A DNA stretch of 64,000 nt from Pseudomonas beijingensis (GTDB lineage Bacteria; Pseudomonadota; Gammaproteobacteria; Pseudomonadales; Pseudomonadaceae). The notes under the pieces were generated by a model. The model saw nothing but the letters and a program-made list of their open reading frames with translations, made no database searches and was not told the DNA's origin. Position 1 is the first letter of the stretch. Every line of letters starts with the position of its first letter. Both the position numbers and the translations under genes were made by a program. The stretch is from contig NZ_CP117425.1 in the NCBI RefSeq assembly GCF_030687295.1, positions 2,546,001 through 2,610,000 of the forward strand. Reading direction: 5' to 3'. Positions 15,122 through 24,612 of this stretch are shown one piece after another.

Positions 15122-15532
15122 ATGTATCGACGACTGCTGCTCATTGCGTTTCTCGGTTTGACTCTTTCGGCCTGCGTGCCTTATTACGACGGAGATTCGA
15201 GCTACTACCGTTCCGAGGTCTACACCTCACCGGCACCGGTCTATTACGGTGGTGGGAGTTATTATTCGGCACCGCGTGGTTATTACGCCCCGCGGTACTA
15301 CCAATCGGCGCCCCGCTATTACTCGGCACCGCGTTACTACCAGCAAGGCCCACGCTATTACTCGCCACCGCGAGCGGCGTATCGACCTTACCCACACCGG
15401 GGCGGCTGGGACGGCCATAACCGGGGCGGCTGGAATGACGACCGACGTGGTCGAGGCGGGCGTGATCATCGGGGACGCGGCGATCATGACCGTGGACGCG
15501 GCAATCACGATGGACGGGGCCACCACCGCTGA
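15122..15532 (+). CDS. Small Tyr/Pro-rich then Arg/Gly/His-rich lipoprotein
   Basis: The 136-residue protein has a lipoprotein signal (LTLSAC, Cys18) and AGGAGG before the ATG. Residues about 20-90 repeat YY-containing units (SAPRYYSAPRYYQQGPRYYS). The C-terminal 45 residues repeat RG, DH and HD motifs (RGRGDHDRGRGNHDGRGHH). No enzyme domain is visible. It may be an envelope protein with a metal-binding tail (inference from His/Asp content). It is followed directly by an intrinsic terminator, so it is a single-gene unit. Confidence 0.75.
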   Translation: MYRRLLLIAFLGLTLSACVPYYDGDSSYYRSEVYTSPAPVYYGGGSYYSAPRGYYAPRYYQSAPRYYSAPRYYQQGPRYYSPPRAAYRPYPHRGGWDGHNRGGWNDDRRGRGGRDHRGRGDHDRGRGNHDGRGHHR

Positions 15533-15542
15533 TCTCTGGGCA

Positions 15543-15576
15543 GAAAAAAAGCGGCGCATTGAGCGCCGTTTTTTTA
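15543..15576 (+). terminator. Intrinsic terminator after the lipoprotein gene
   Basis: GCGGCGC and GCGCCG arms flanked by runs of A and T (AAAAAAAGCGGCG...CGCCGTTTTTTT) lie about 10 bases past the stop. Confidence 0.88.
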
Positions 15577-15606
15577 TGCCTGTAATAAACCCGATAGGAC
15601 AACGCT

Positions 15607-15697
15607 TGTGGGAGCAAAGCTTGCTCGCGATAGCGGTATGCCAGTCACCGGGAGGCTGACTGATACCCTGTCATCGCGAGCAAGCTTTGCTCCCACA
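15607..15697. repeat. REPIN
   Basis: TGTGGGAGCAAAGCTTGCTC and its mirror copy GAGCAAGCTTTGCTCCCACA form a 91-bp inverted pair between two convergent genes. Confidence 0.9.
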
Positions 15698-15728
15698 GAT
15701 GGCACTCTCCAGAATGTCACCCAGATCT

Positions 15729-16841
15729 TTACTCGTTGGACAGATCCGCCAATGGATGCCGGCCTTCCCAGGCCTTGTGAAAGTGCGCCTCGACCGCCGC
15801 TTCAGGCACATGGTTGATGTCCGGCCAGTGCCAGCGCGGTTTGTGATCCTTGTCGATCAATCGCGCCCGCACGCCTTCGCTGAACTCCGGATGACGGCAG
15901 CAGTTGAGGCTCAGGGTGTATTCCATCCGGAACACACCGGCCAAAGACAAATGTCGGGCCCGGGCGATCTGTTCCCAGACCAGATGAGCGGTCAACGGTG
16001 AGCCTTCGGTCATGGTCTTGGCGGCGCGGGCGATCAGTGGATCAGGGTGATCCACCAGCAGGCTGAGGGCTTTCCAGGCGCAGCGCACATCGCTGACATC
16101 CAACCACTCATCGATTTTCGGCCGCCGCGGCAGCCATTGGGCTTCGGGCAGTTGGGCGATGGCTTCCTGCTGCAGAGCCTTGAGCAAGCTGTTGAGCTGC
16201 ATCTCGGTCTGCTCCTGCCAGTTGAGCTGCAGCAGGCCTTCGATCAGGTCGTCTTGTTGTTCATCCAGCAAAAAACGGTCGGCCAGGCCCAGGTCGATGG
16301 CGTCCCGGGCATTCATATGGGCACCGGTCAGGCCGAGAAACAGCCCGAGCTTGCCGGGCAGGCGTGACAAGAACCAACTGGCGCCGACATCCGGGTACAG
16401 GCCGATGCTGATTTCCGGCATGGCCAGGCGGCTGCTGGGCGTGACGATGCGGGTACTGGCGCCTTGCAGCAGCCCCATGCCACCGCCCAGTACATAACCG
16501 TGGCCCCAGCACAGCAAGGGCTTGGGGTAGGTGTGCAGGTTAAAGTCCAAGCGGTATTCGGCCGCGAAGAATTGTGCCGCCAACGGCGGTACCTCGCCGG
16601 GATGAGCGCGGCAGGCCTCCACCAGGCTGCGCACTTCACCGCCGGCGCAGAAGGCCTTGGCGCCATTGCCGCGCAACAGCACACAAACGACCTGCGGCTC
16701 CCTGGCCCAGGCATCGAGGCGATCACGCAAGGCGTTGATCATGGGCAGGGAAAGAGCGTTCAGGGATTTTTCGGCGTCCAGGGTGGCGATGCCGATACGG
16801 GCACCGTCGATGCCGGTGAGTTCTTCGAAGTGCAGATTCAT
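15729..16841 (-). CDS. Enoyl-CoA hydratase/isomerase family, 3-hydroxyisobutyryl-CoA hydrolase type
   Basis: The 370-residue length fits HIBCH-type crotonase proteins, which are longer than plain enoyl-CoA hydratases. Oxyanion-hole motifs are visible (KAFCAGGEVRSL; GYVLGGGMGLLQGAS), as is the active-site stretch EISIGLYPDVGASWFLSRL. The C-terminal HIBCH extension (FSEGVRARLIDKDHKPRW) is present. Such enzymes hydrolyse 3-hydroxyisobutyryl-CoA in valine breakdown. No valine-pathway genes are nearby, so the substrate is uncertain. Confidence 0.85.
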   Translation of the reverse strand: MNLHFEELTGIDGARIGIATLDAEKSLNALSLPMINALRDRLDAWAREPQVVCVLLRGNGAKAFCAGGEVRSLVEACRAHPGEVPPLAAQFFAAEYRLDFNLHTYPKPLLCWGHGYVLGGGMGLLQGASTRIVTPSSRLAMPEISIGLYPDVGASWFLSRLPGKLGLFLGLTGAHMNARDAIDLGLADRFLLDEQQDDLIEGLLQLNWQEQTEMQLNSLLKALQQEAIAQLPEAQWLPRRPKIDEWLDVSDVRCAWKALSLLVDHPDPLIARAAKTMTEGSPLTAHLVWEQIARARHLSLAGVFRMEYTLSLNCCRHPEFSEGVRARLIDKDHKPRWHWPDINHVPEAAVEAHFHKAWEGRHPLADLSNE

Positions 16842-16972
16842 CGTGACCTCGATCAGAAATTTGAATGTTCAGTATGACCGCTGCGTAGGAAAGTGCCGGT
16901 TCTGCGTCAGATCAATTGACAAGCCCTGTAGGCTTTCCTAGGGTGCGCCCATTGTTTTTACCGGATGCAACC

Positions 16973-17665
16973 ATGACTGCTGACGACCGTATCAAACTCG
17001 AACCGAGCTGGAAGCAGGCACTGCGTGCCGAGTTCGACCAGCCCTACATGGCGGAGTTGCGTGAGTTCCTGCGCAGTGAATACGCCGCCGGCAAGGAGAT
17101 CTATCCGCCGGCTCCACTGATTTTCAACGCCCTCAATTCCACGCCGCTGGATAAGGTCAAGGTGGTGATTCTCGGCCAAGACCCGTACCACGGTCCAGGC
17201 CAGGCCCATGGCTTGTGCTTCTCGGTACAGCCGGGCGTGCCGACACCGCCGTCCCTGGTCAACATCTACAAGGAATTGAAGCGCGATTTGAACATCGATA
17301 TCCCGAATCACGGCTACCTGCAGAGCTGGGCCGACCAGGGCGTATTGCTGCTCAACACGACCCTGACCGTGGAGCGCGCCAATGCCAACGCCCATGCCAA
17401 AAAAGGTTGGCAGCATTTTACTGACAGGATCATTGAAGTCGTCAGCGAACACCAGCCGCACTTGGTGTTCCTGTTGTGGGGCGCCCATGCCCAGAGCAAG
17501 CAGAAGCTGATCGATGCGACCAAGCATTTGGTGCTGACTTCGGTCCACCCGTCACCGCTGTCGGCCCACCGAGGTTTCATCGGCTGCGGGCATTTCAGCC
17601 GGACCAACAAGTTTCTCCAGCAGCAGGGCGAGACGCCGATCGAGTGGCGGTTGCCGCCGGTTTGA
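16973..17665 (+). CDS. ung: Uracil-DNA glycosylase
   Basis: The 230-residue family-1 enzyme starts at ATG 16973. The water-activating motif GQDPYHG has Asp70, and the C-terminal [11 protein letters not shown] is the DNA-minor-groove loop with the catalytic His. It removes uracil from DNA to begin base-excision repair. The longer upstream frame is rejected because family proteins start at [14 protein letters not shown] sequence. Confidence 0.96.
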   Translation: MTADDRIKLEPSWKQALRAEFDQPYMAELREFLRSEYAAGKEIYPPAPLIFNALNSTPLDKVKVVILGQDPYHGPGQAHGLCFSVQPGVPTPPSLVNIYKELKRDLNIDIPNHGYLQSWADQGVLLLNTTLTVERANANAHAKKGWQHFTDRIIEVVSEHQPHLVFLLWGAHAQSKQKLIDATKHLVLTSVHPSPLSAHRGFIGCGHFSRTNKFLQQQGETPIEWRLPPV

Positions 17666-17685
17666 TGCGCTAGTCGGGCTGGCCC

Positions 17686-17912
17686 CATCGCGAGCAAGCT
17701 CGCTCCCACATTGATCTTCAGTGGTTACCCGATTTTTGTACGCCGCAAATCCCCTGTGGGAGCGGGCTTGCTCGCGAAAGCGGTGGACCAGCGGCGGTGA
17801 TGTTGAATGTGCCGGTGCCTTCGCGAGCAAGCTCGCTCCCACATTGATCTTCAGTGGCCACCCGATTTTTGTACGCCGCAAATCCCCTGTGGGAGCGAGC
17901 TTGCTCGCGATG
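17686..17912. repeat. REP cluster with a 133-bp tandem duplication
   Basis: Five REP half-sites lie in 227 bp. The segment TTGATCTTCAGTGG...ATCCCCTGTGGGAGCG starts at 17711 and again at 17844 with only a few changes, giving a period of 133 bp. This looks like a recent tandem copy of a REP unit with its flank. Confidence 0.88.
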
Positions 17913-17925
17913 AAGGCAACTCGGT

Positions 17926-18966
17926 TTAAGCGTTTGAACCCGGCCTGCGCGTCCAATACCTGAACAACGGCTCCGCCAGAAACAGCACGAACAGCAACCG
18001 CATCACCTGCAACGCCGTCACCAACGGCACCGACAGTTGCAGCGTCTCCGCCGTCAGGCTCATTTCCGCGATGCCGCCGGGCATCATGCCCAGCGTCAAC
18101 GAACGCAGATCCAGATGGGTCAAGGTGCTCAAGCCTAGGGCTGCAAGCGTGGCAATCAGCATCGTCAACACCGTGCCAACCAACGTGCGGCCCATGAACG
18201 ACGGTGCCCGACGAAAGAACTGCCGGTTGAAATGACAACCCAACCCGCTGCCGATCAGCCATTGGCCGATCTGGCTGGCGCCGTTCGGCAGGCCAATGTG
18301 CAGGTCCCAACCGATGCTGACCGCCGCACTCACCAGCAACGGCCCGAACAACCAGGGATTGGGTTGGCGCAAGCGCTCCCAGACCCAGGCGAGCAGGGCG
18401 CCCGCCGGAAACAGGAGCGCCAGCCACAGCCAGTCCACCGTCGTGGCGTGTTGCACCGGCGCACCTTCGCCCAACAGATACTTGAACGCCGCCGGCACGC
18501 ACAGCACCACCACCAGCACCCGCAGGCTCTGACCCGCCGCGACACGGCTGAGGTCCGCGCCGTTGCGGGCACCGAGGTTGACCATTTCGCCGGAACCGCC
18601 CGGCATGCTCGAGAAAAACGCGGTAGCGCGGTCCTCGCCGGTGCGACGCATCAGCCAGACACTCACTACGCTGGACACGCTGGTGATCAGCGCGCCGAAG
18701 AAAATCAGGCCGAAGTGGCTCAGGACCTGCTCCATCACCACGGGGGTGAAGTGCAGGCCGATGCCGATGCCCACCACCCATTGGCCGCATTTACGGCCGC
18801 CGGGGATTTCCATCAGTTGCCACGGCGTAAGACAGCGCACCAGGATGATCGCCAGCAACGAGCCGACCATCCAGGGCAAAGGCCAGCCGATCAGGCTGGC
18901 CAGGTAACCGCCGGCCAGGCCGACCAGCGGTGTTCCCCACCAATGTCTGAAGGTCGCCTCAGACAT
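17926..18966 (-). CDS. AbrB-family (duplicated domain) membrane protein
   Basis: The 346-residue, very hydrophobic protein has two similar halves, each with a GGSGEM or GGIAEM motif (SSMPGGSGEMVNLGARN and GMMPGGIAEMSLTAETL). This is the AbrB-duplication family, sometimes mislabelled ammonia monooxygenase or AbrB regulator. ATG 18966 overlaps the tctA stop by eight bases, so it belongs to the tct operon. That suggests a transport-related membrane role. Function is not established. Confidence 0.8.
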   Translation of the reverse strand: MSEATFRHWWGTPLVGLAGGYLASLIGWPLPWMVGSLLAIILVRCLTPWQLMEIPGGRKCGQWVVGIGIGLHFTPVVMEQVLSHFGLIFFGALITSVSSVVSVWLMRRTGEDRATAFFSSMPGGSGEMVNLGARNGADLSRVAAGQSLRVLVVVLCVPAAFKYLLGEGAPVQHATTVDWLWLALLFPAGALLAWVWERLRQPNPWLFGPLLVSAAVSIGWDLHIGLPNGASQIGQWLIGSGLGCHFNRQFFRRAPSFMGRTLVGTVLTMLIATLAALGLSTLTHLDLRSLTLGMMPGGIAEMSLTAETLQLSVPLVTALQVMRLLFVLFLAEPLFRYWTRRPGSNA

Positions 18967-20469
18967 TGGCCAGGGCACGACGCTGAGCACTGCGACGACG
19001 CCAGATGCGCAGCAGAGGAAGGAGCAACATGATCGCCGTCAGGATCCAGCAGCCGAAGGTGATCGGGCTCGACCAGAGGATCTCCAGCGCACCGTTGGAG
19101 ATCGACAGCGCACGCCGTAGGTTCTGCTCCATCAGCCCACCGAGGATGAAGCCCAGCAGCACAGGCGACAGCGGGAAGTCCAACTTGCGCAGGATGTAGC
19201 CGAAGATACCGATGCCGATCATCAGGAACAGGTCGAAGGTGGTGGCATGCACCGCATAGACACCGATCCCGGTGATGATCGCGATGACTGGCACCAATGC
19301 CCAGTTCGGCACCGCCAGGATGCGGGTGAAGACACGGATCATCGGAATGTTGAGGATCACCAGCATGATGTTGGCGACGAACAACGACGCGATCAGGCCC
19401 CAGACGATGTCCGGCTGTTGCTGGAACAGCAGGGGACCGGGAGTGATGTTGTACAGCGACAGCGCGCCGATCATTACCGCCGTGGTGCCCGAGCCGGGAA
19501 CGCCGAGGGTCAGCATCGGCACGAGTGCGCCGCAGGCTGCGCCGCCGATGGCGGTTTCCGGCGCCGCTAGACCACGCTTGTCGCCCTGGCCGAACGTGCC
19601 ACTGGTGCCGGCGATGCGTTTTTCAGTCATGTAGGCCACGGCACTGGCCAGGGTTGCGCCCGCGCCAGGCAATACGCCCATGATGAAACCGAGCACGCCA
19701 CAGCGGATGTTCACCCAGAACACCGAGGCCGCTTCCTTGATGTTGAACATCATCCGCCCGGTGGCTTCCACCGCTTCCTGGCCGCGATGGGTTTTCTCCA
19801 GCAGCAACAGGATTTCACTGATGGAGAACAAGCCCAGCACCAGCACGACGAACTGAATCCCGTCGGTCAGGTGGATGTTGTCACCGGTAAAGCGGTAGAC
19901 GCCGCTGTTGGCATCGATCCCGACACTGGACAGGAACAGGCCGATCAGCGCCGCGATGAACGTCTTGAGCGGTCGGTCGCCGGCCATGCCGCCGAGACAG
20001 ACAATGGCGAACACCATCAGGACGAAGTATTCCGCCGGCCCGAACGCAATCGCCCATTTGGCCAGCAGCGGTGCGAACAACACCATGCCGCAGGTGGCGA
20101 TGAACGCGCCGATGAACGAACTCCACGCTGACAGCGACAACGCCACCCCGGCCAGGCCCTGACGGGCCATCGGGTAGCCGTCGAGGGTGGTCATCACGGT
20201 GGAGGCTTCACCGGGGATGTTGAGCAGGATCTGATGCGTCCGCCGTATTCGCAACCCAGGTACACCGCCGCCAGCAGAATCAGCGCCGATTCCGGCGGCA
20301 GCCCCAGCGCGAAGGCGATCGGGATCAGCAGCGCCACGCCGTTGATCGGGCCCAGGCCCGGCAGCAGGCCGACCACGGTGCCGATCAGGGTGCCGGTCAG
20401 TGCCGTGACGAGGTTGTAGGGGGTCAGTGCAACGCCAAAACCCTGGCCGAGATAATTCAGGGTATCCAT
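18959..20469 (-). pseudogene. tctA: Tripartite tricarboxylate transporter large permease TctA, frameshifted
   Basis: ATG 20469 opens MDTLNYLGQGFGVALTPYNL and the TctA signature GTVVGLLPGLGPINGVALL, then EYGGRIRS. The frame then shifts and resumes as ILLNIPGEASTVMTTLDGYP to ...ALANV at 18959. Family sequences read GGRISSILLNIPGEAS, so four bases (CTCG or equivalent) are missing at about 20230-20234. Restored length is 504 residues, with about ten membrane helices. TctA is the large permease of a solute importer for citrate or related acids. It could be a real inactivation or a sequence error. Confidence 0.88.
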
Positions 20470-20933
20470 ATCAATTCTCCCAGGACGTCGAGCAGGCCCA
20501 GGGGCAGCGGCACGTCCATCAGCTTGTCGAACAACAGATAAAGACCGATGGCCATCAGGCTGATGATCACCACGCTCGGTACCCAGCGACCGCCATACAG
20601 GCGCGCCATCGGCACACCGATCAGGATGCTGGCGACGATGAAGCCCAGGGGTTCGAAGGTCCCGGCGAAGACCAGCAACAGCACCACGCAAATGCCGATC
20701 TTCTGCAGGGTTTCGCGGTCCAGTTGCGGGTCGTCGTCGCTGTGCACGACGGGCGTAGGGCGAAACAGCATGTACAGCAGCGCCAGGCCCATCAGTCCCA
20801 GGATCAATAATGGAAAGGCGCGCGGGCCGACCGGTTCATAGGAAAAGGCGGCCTGATACGGCCAGGCCATCAGCGCCAGGCCGATACAAACCAGCAGCAG
20901 CACCGCGGCAAAAATACGTTGGATGGTGAGCAT
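20457..20933 (-). CDS. tctB: Tripartite tricarboxylate transporter small permease TctB
   Basis: The 158-residue inner-membrane protein has four hydrophobic segments and the TctB pattern YEPVGPRAFPLLILGLMGLAL. It overlaps the tctA start by 13 bases and follows tctC by about 55 bases. It forms the small membrane subunit with TctA. Confidence 0.9.
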   Translation of the reverse strand: MLTIQRIFAAVLLLVCIGLALMAWPYQAAFSYEPVGPRAFPLLILGLMGLALLYMLFRPTPVVHSDDDPQLDRETLQKIGICVVLLLVFAGTFEPLGFIVASILIGVPMARLYGGRWVPSVVIISLMAIGLYLLFDKLMDVPLPLGLLDVLGELIWIP

Positions 20934-20988
20934 GACTAACTCCTGGGCGGCGCGGACAGTACCAGCGCCGCCGCGAGAACAGAGACGG

Positions 20989-21981
20989 TTACTGGATCAG
21001 GCCGAACTCTTTGGCCAGCACCTTGTAATCAGCCACTTGCTTCTTCACGTAGGTGTCCAGTTCCGGGCCGGTCATGGCGAACGGGAACAGCTCGCGCTGG
21101 TCACGCAGCTTGGCGAACTCTTCGGAAGCCAGCAGTTTGTCGAAGGCGTCTTTCCACCAGGCGTAGTCTTCATCGCTGACCTTCGGCCCGAGATAGAAGC
21201 CGCGAACCACCGGCCAGAGGATGTCGTAGCCTTGTTCACGGGCCGTCGGAATGTCTTTCATTTCCGGCTCGTCCAGGCGTTTATCGGAGAACACCGCCAA
21301 CAGGCGCATGTCACCACTCTGGATGTGCGGCATGGAGTCGGAGATGTCGGTACTGCCCACTTGGATATGGCCACCGAGCAGGGCCGTGGCGATTTCACCG
21401 CCGCCTTCAAGCGCCACGTAGCGCAGTTTGCGCGGATCGATGCCTGCAGCCTTGGCGATCAACGCGGTTTGCATCCAGTCCTGGCTGCCCACGGTGCCAC
21501 CGGAACCGATTACCACGGAGCCCGGATCTTTCTTCAGGGCCTGTACCAGGTCATCGAGATTCTTGTAGGGCGAGTCGCTCTTCACTGCAATGGCACCATA
21601 GCTGGTGCCAACGGCGGCCAGCCAGCGCACGGCGTTTTCATCGAAGCGGCCGAACTTGCCTTGGGCCAGGTTCAACAACGAACCGCTGGACCAGGCCACC
21701 AGAGTGCCGGCATCGGCCGGGCGCTGTGCAACCACTGCGTTGTAGGCCACCGCGCCGACGCCGCCAGGCATGTACGTCACGCGCATGGGTTTGGTCAGCA
21801 GCTTCTGGTTGACCAGTGCGCTTTGCACCAGTTTGCATGTCAGGTCGAAACCGCCGCCCGGGGCGGCCGGGGCGATGCATTCGGGACGCTTGGGTTCTTT
21901 GGATGGATCAGCGGCGAGCAACTGCCCGGCGAACATCAGGCATCCGGCTGCCAAGGCTACTTTACGCAGTGATAGATTCAT
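20989..21981 (-). CDS. tctC: Tripartite tricarboxylate transporter substrate-binding protein TctC
   Basis: The protein has 330 residues from ATG 21981 (MNLSLRKVALAAGCLMFAGQ), with a signal peptide cut near LLAADP. The BugT/TctC motif ECIAPAAPGGGFDLTCKL is near the mature N-terminus, followed by GSGGTVGSQDWMQ. It captures a carboxylic acid in the periplasm for TctAB. It is the first gene of tctCBA-abrB and divergent from tctDE. Confidence 0.93.
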   Translation of the reverse strand: MNLSLRKVALAAGCLMFAGQLLAADPSKEPKRPECIAPAAPGGGFDLTCKLVQSALVNQKLLTKPMRVTYMPGGVGAVAYNAVVAQRPADAGTLVAWSSGSLLNLAQGKFGRFDENAVRWLAAVGTSYGAIAVKSDSPYKNLDDLVQALKKDPGSVVIGSGGTVGSQDWMQTALIAKAAGIDPRKLRYVALEGGGEIATALLGGHIQVGSTDISDSMPHIQSGDMRLLAVFSDKRLDEPEMKDIPTAREQGYDILWPVVRGFYLGPKVSDEDYAWWKDAFDKLLASEEFAKLRDQRELFPFAMTGPELDTYVKKQVADYKVLAKEFGLIQ

Positions 21982-22291
21982 TATCGTCTCCACAGGAGTT
22001 GTTGTTGTGTGTGGTGAAATTTGTCGTTGACGGATTCCCGCCCCCGGTCATCGCTGATGATCGGCGCAGGTCGTTATCGGAATTGAATGCGTGGTGGCAC
22101 CGCCCAGGGCGGTCTGATTGAAGCGAGAAGGGCGAGCAGGCGCTGGGGCCTGGAGCTGCATGGACGGCATGGTGAATACTCCGCTTTTAATTTTCTTATA
22201 GGGCGAAAACGCTTCGAGGCATTTTTCGTTCGCGATGGGGCGTCGCGGCGGGCAGTCGAAACTATCCGTAAAGGGACTCTAATGGCCCAAC

Positions 22292-22318
22292 CTTTCGCTA
22301 ACCTTTCAAAAGCTTTCA
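22292..22318. promoter_or_regulatory. Three CTTTC direct repeats, candidate TctD operator
   Basis: CTTTC occurs at 22292, 22303 and 22313, spaced 11 and 10 bases, in the 426-bp gap between divergent tctC and tctD. OmpR-family regulators commonly bind direct repeats one helical turn apart. TctD, encoded 90 bases away, belongs to that family. The link is an inference. Confidence 0.45.
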
Positions 22319-22407
22319 AAATGTTTTTTGCCTCCACAGCGACGGATGCGGCTGTAAACTCCGCGCCAAAGAATGGCGTCGACCATCCCTGAATCGAGGA
22401 ATAACCC

Positions 22408-23079
22408 ATGCGTGTTCTGCTCGTCGAAGACCATCTGCAGCTCGCCGAAAGCGTTGCCCAAGCGCTCAAGAGCACCGGTTTGACCGTGGACGTGCTGCAC
22501 GACGGTGTCGCGGCCGACCTGGCCTTGAGCAGCGAGGAATACGCTGTGGCGGTGCTCGATGTCGGGCTGCCGCGCATGGACGGTTTCGAGGTGCTGGCGC
22601 GCCTGCGGGCGCGCGGCAAGACCTTGCCAGTGCTGATGTTGACCGCCCGCAGCGACGTCAAGGACCGCGTCCATGGCCTCAACCTCGGTGCCGACGATTA
22701 CCTGGCCAAGCCATTCGAGCTCACTGAACTGGAGGCCCGGGTCAAGGCCCTATTGCGCCGTAGCGTACTGGGCGGTGAGCGCCAGCAGCGATGTGGTGGA
22801 CTGGTCTATGACCTGGACACCCGCCGCTTCACCCTCGACGATGAATTGCTGACCCTGACATCCCGCGAGCAAGCCGTGCTGGAAGCGTTGATTGCCCGAC
22901 CCGGACGGGTGATGAGCAAGGAACAACTGGCGGCCCAGGTGTTCGGCCTGGACGAAGAAGCCAGCCCCGACGCCATCGAAATCTACGTCCACCGCCTGCG
23001 CAAGAAACTCGACGGCCATGCGGTGGCGATCGTGACGTTCCGCGGCTTGGGCTACCTGCTGGAAAACCGCAATGCATAA
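22408..23079 (+). CDS. tctD: OmpR-family response regulator TctD
   Basis: The 223-residue protein has a receiver domain with phospho-acceptor Asp51 (VAVLDVGLPRMDGFE) and conserved LTAR and DDYLAKPFE. A winged-helix DNA-binding domain follows (IEIYVHRLRKKLDG; TFRGLGYLLE). It is divergent from tctCBA and overlaps tctE by eight bases. By analogy with known TctDE it senses tricarboxylates and induces the transporter. Confidence 0.92.
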   Translation: MRVLLVEDHLQLAESVAQALKSTGLTVDVLHDGVAADLALSSEEYAVAVLDVGLPRMDGFEVLARLRARGKTLPVLMLTARSDVKDRVHGLNLGADDYLAKPFELTELEARVKALLRRSVLGGERQQRCGGLVYDLDTRRFTLDDELLTLTSREQAVLEALIARPGRVMSKEQLAAQVFGLDEEASPDAIEIYVHRLRKKLDGHAVAIVTFRGLGYLLENRNA

Positions 23080-24464
23080 GCCCCGACAGCCTGCGCTGGC
23101 GGCTGCTTCGGAACTTGGCACTGCTGCTGGTGGTATTGATGCTTGCAAGCGGTTTGAGCGCCTATTGGAACGGTCGCGAGGCTGCCGACACTGCCTACGA
23201 TCGGACCCTGCTGGCCTCGGCCCGGACCATCGCCGCGGGCTTGTCCCAGCGCGACGGTAGCCTCAGCGCGGATGTGCCCTACGTGGCCCTGGACACCTTT
23301 GCCTACGACAGCGCCGGACGCATTTATTACCAAGTCAATGACATCGACAAGAAGTTGATTTCCGGTTACGAAAACCTCCCCGGTCCGCCCCCGGGAACGC
23401 CACGCACGGATGATTACCCCGCCCTGGCGCGCTTCTACAACGCCCAATATCAGGGGCAGAACGTGCGGGTGGTAAGCCTGCTCAAGGCGGTCAGCGAGCC
23501 GAACATGAACGGCATGGCGGAAATTCGCGTGGCAGAGACCGAAGAGGCGCGGGTCAGCATGGCCCGCGGGCTGATGGCCGACACGCTGTTGCGCCTGGGC
23601 ATGCTGGCCGTGGGCGCGCTGCTGTTGGTGTGGTTTGCGGTCAGTGCGGCGTTGCGCCCGTTGGAGCGCTTGCGCACGGCGGTGGAGGAGCGCCAGCCGG
23701 ACGATCTGCGGCCGCTGCCGTTGGTGGAGGTGCAACACGAATTATGGCCGTTGGTGCGGGCCCTCAACCATTTCACCGAGCGTCTGCGCGGGCAGTTCGA
23801 ACGCCAGGCGCAGTTCATTGCCGATGCCGCCCATGAACTGCGCACGCCCTTGGCCGCGCTCAAGGCGCGCCTGGAGCTGGGCTTGCGTGCCAGCGAGCCG
23901 GCGACCTGGCGTGAAACCCTGGAAACCGCGGCCCAGGGGACCGATCGATTGACTCACCTGGCCAACCAGTTGCTGTCCCTGGCGCGAGTGGAAAATGGTG
24001 CCCGGGCGATTGCCGAAGGCGGCGCGCAGTTGCTTGACCTCAGTCAGTTGGCCCGAGAGTTGGGCATGGCCATGGCCCCGCTGGCCCATGCCCGAGGCGT
24101 GGCGCTGGCCCTGGAAGCCGACGAGCCGGTATGGCTGCGGGGCGAGCCGACCTTGTTGAACGAGCTGTTGAGCAATCTGGTGGACAACGCCCTGGCCCAT
24201 ACCCCATCGGGCGGCAATGTGATCCTGCGGGTGTCTGCACCGGCCGTGCTGGAGGTCGAGGACGATGGGCCCGGCATTCCCTTGCATGAACGCGACCGGG
24301 TGTTCGAGCGGTTCTATCGACGCAACCAGCAAGTGGCCGGTTCGGGACTGGGGTTGGCGATCGTCGGCGAAATCTGCCGCGCTCATCTGGCGCAGATCAC
24401 TTTGCACGACGGGGAGGTGCGCGGGTTGAAGGTGCGGGTGAGTTTTATTCCAGGCGCAGACTGA
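23072..24464 (+). CDS. tctE: Sensor histidine kinase TctE, with a frameshift in the first codons
   Basis: The expected start ATG 23072 (MHKP, overlapping the tctD stop) is out of frame with the body: AAG is followed by CCCC (23081-23084) where CCC would give MHKPDSLRWRLLRNLALLLV. The body, about 455 residues, is complete. It has two membrane helices around a periplasmic sensor domain, HAMP-like linker, H-box FIADAAHELRTPLAALK, and N, G1 and G2 boxes (NLVDNALAHT; VEDDGPGI; GSGLGLAIV). If the extra C is real, translation would need a non-standard start such as CTG 23091 or TTG 23115. Confidence 0.85.
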
Positions 24465-24467
24465 TTC

Positions 24468-24550
24468 TGTGGGAGCAAGGCTTGCCCGCGATGATGGCGA
24501 CACGGTCTTTATACGAGGCGCCTGTTTCGCGAGCAAGCTTTGCTCCCACA
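24468..24550. repeat. REPIN
   Basis: TGTGGGAGCAAGGCTTGCCC and GCGAGCAAGCTTTGCTCCCACA-type mirror copies flank a short spacer between convergent tctE and the HDOD gene. Confidence 0.88.
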
Positions 24551-24612
24551 AATCCTGTTGCCACAGGTCGCAGATTCAGGCCTGACTACGAGTTCGTAGG
24601 TGTCCGACCTGC

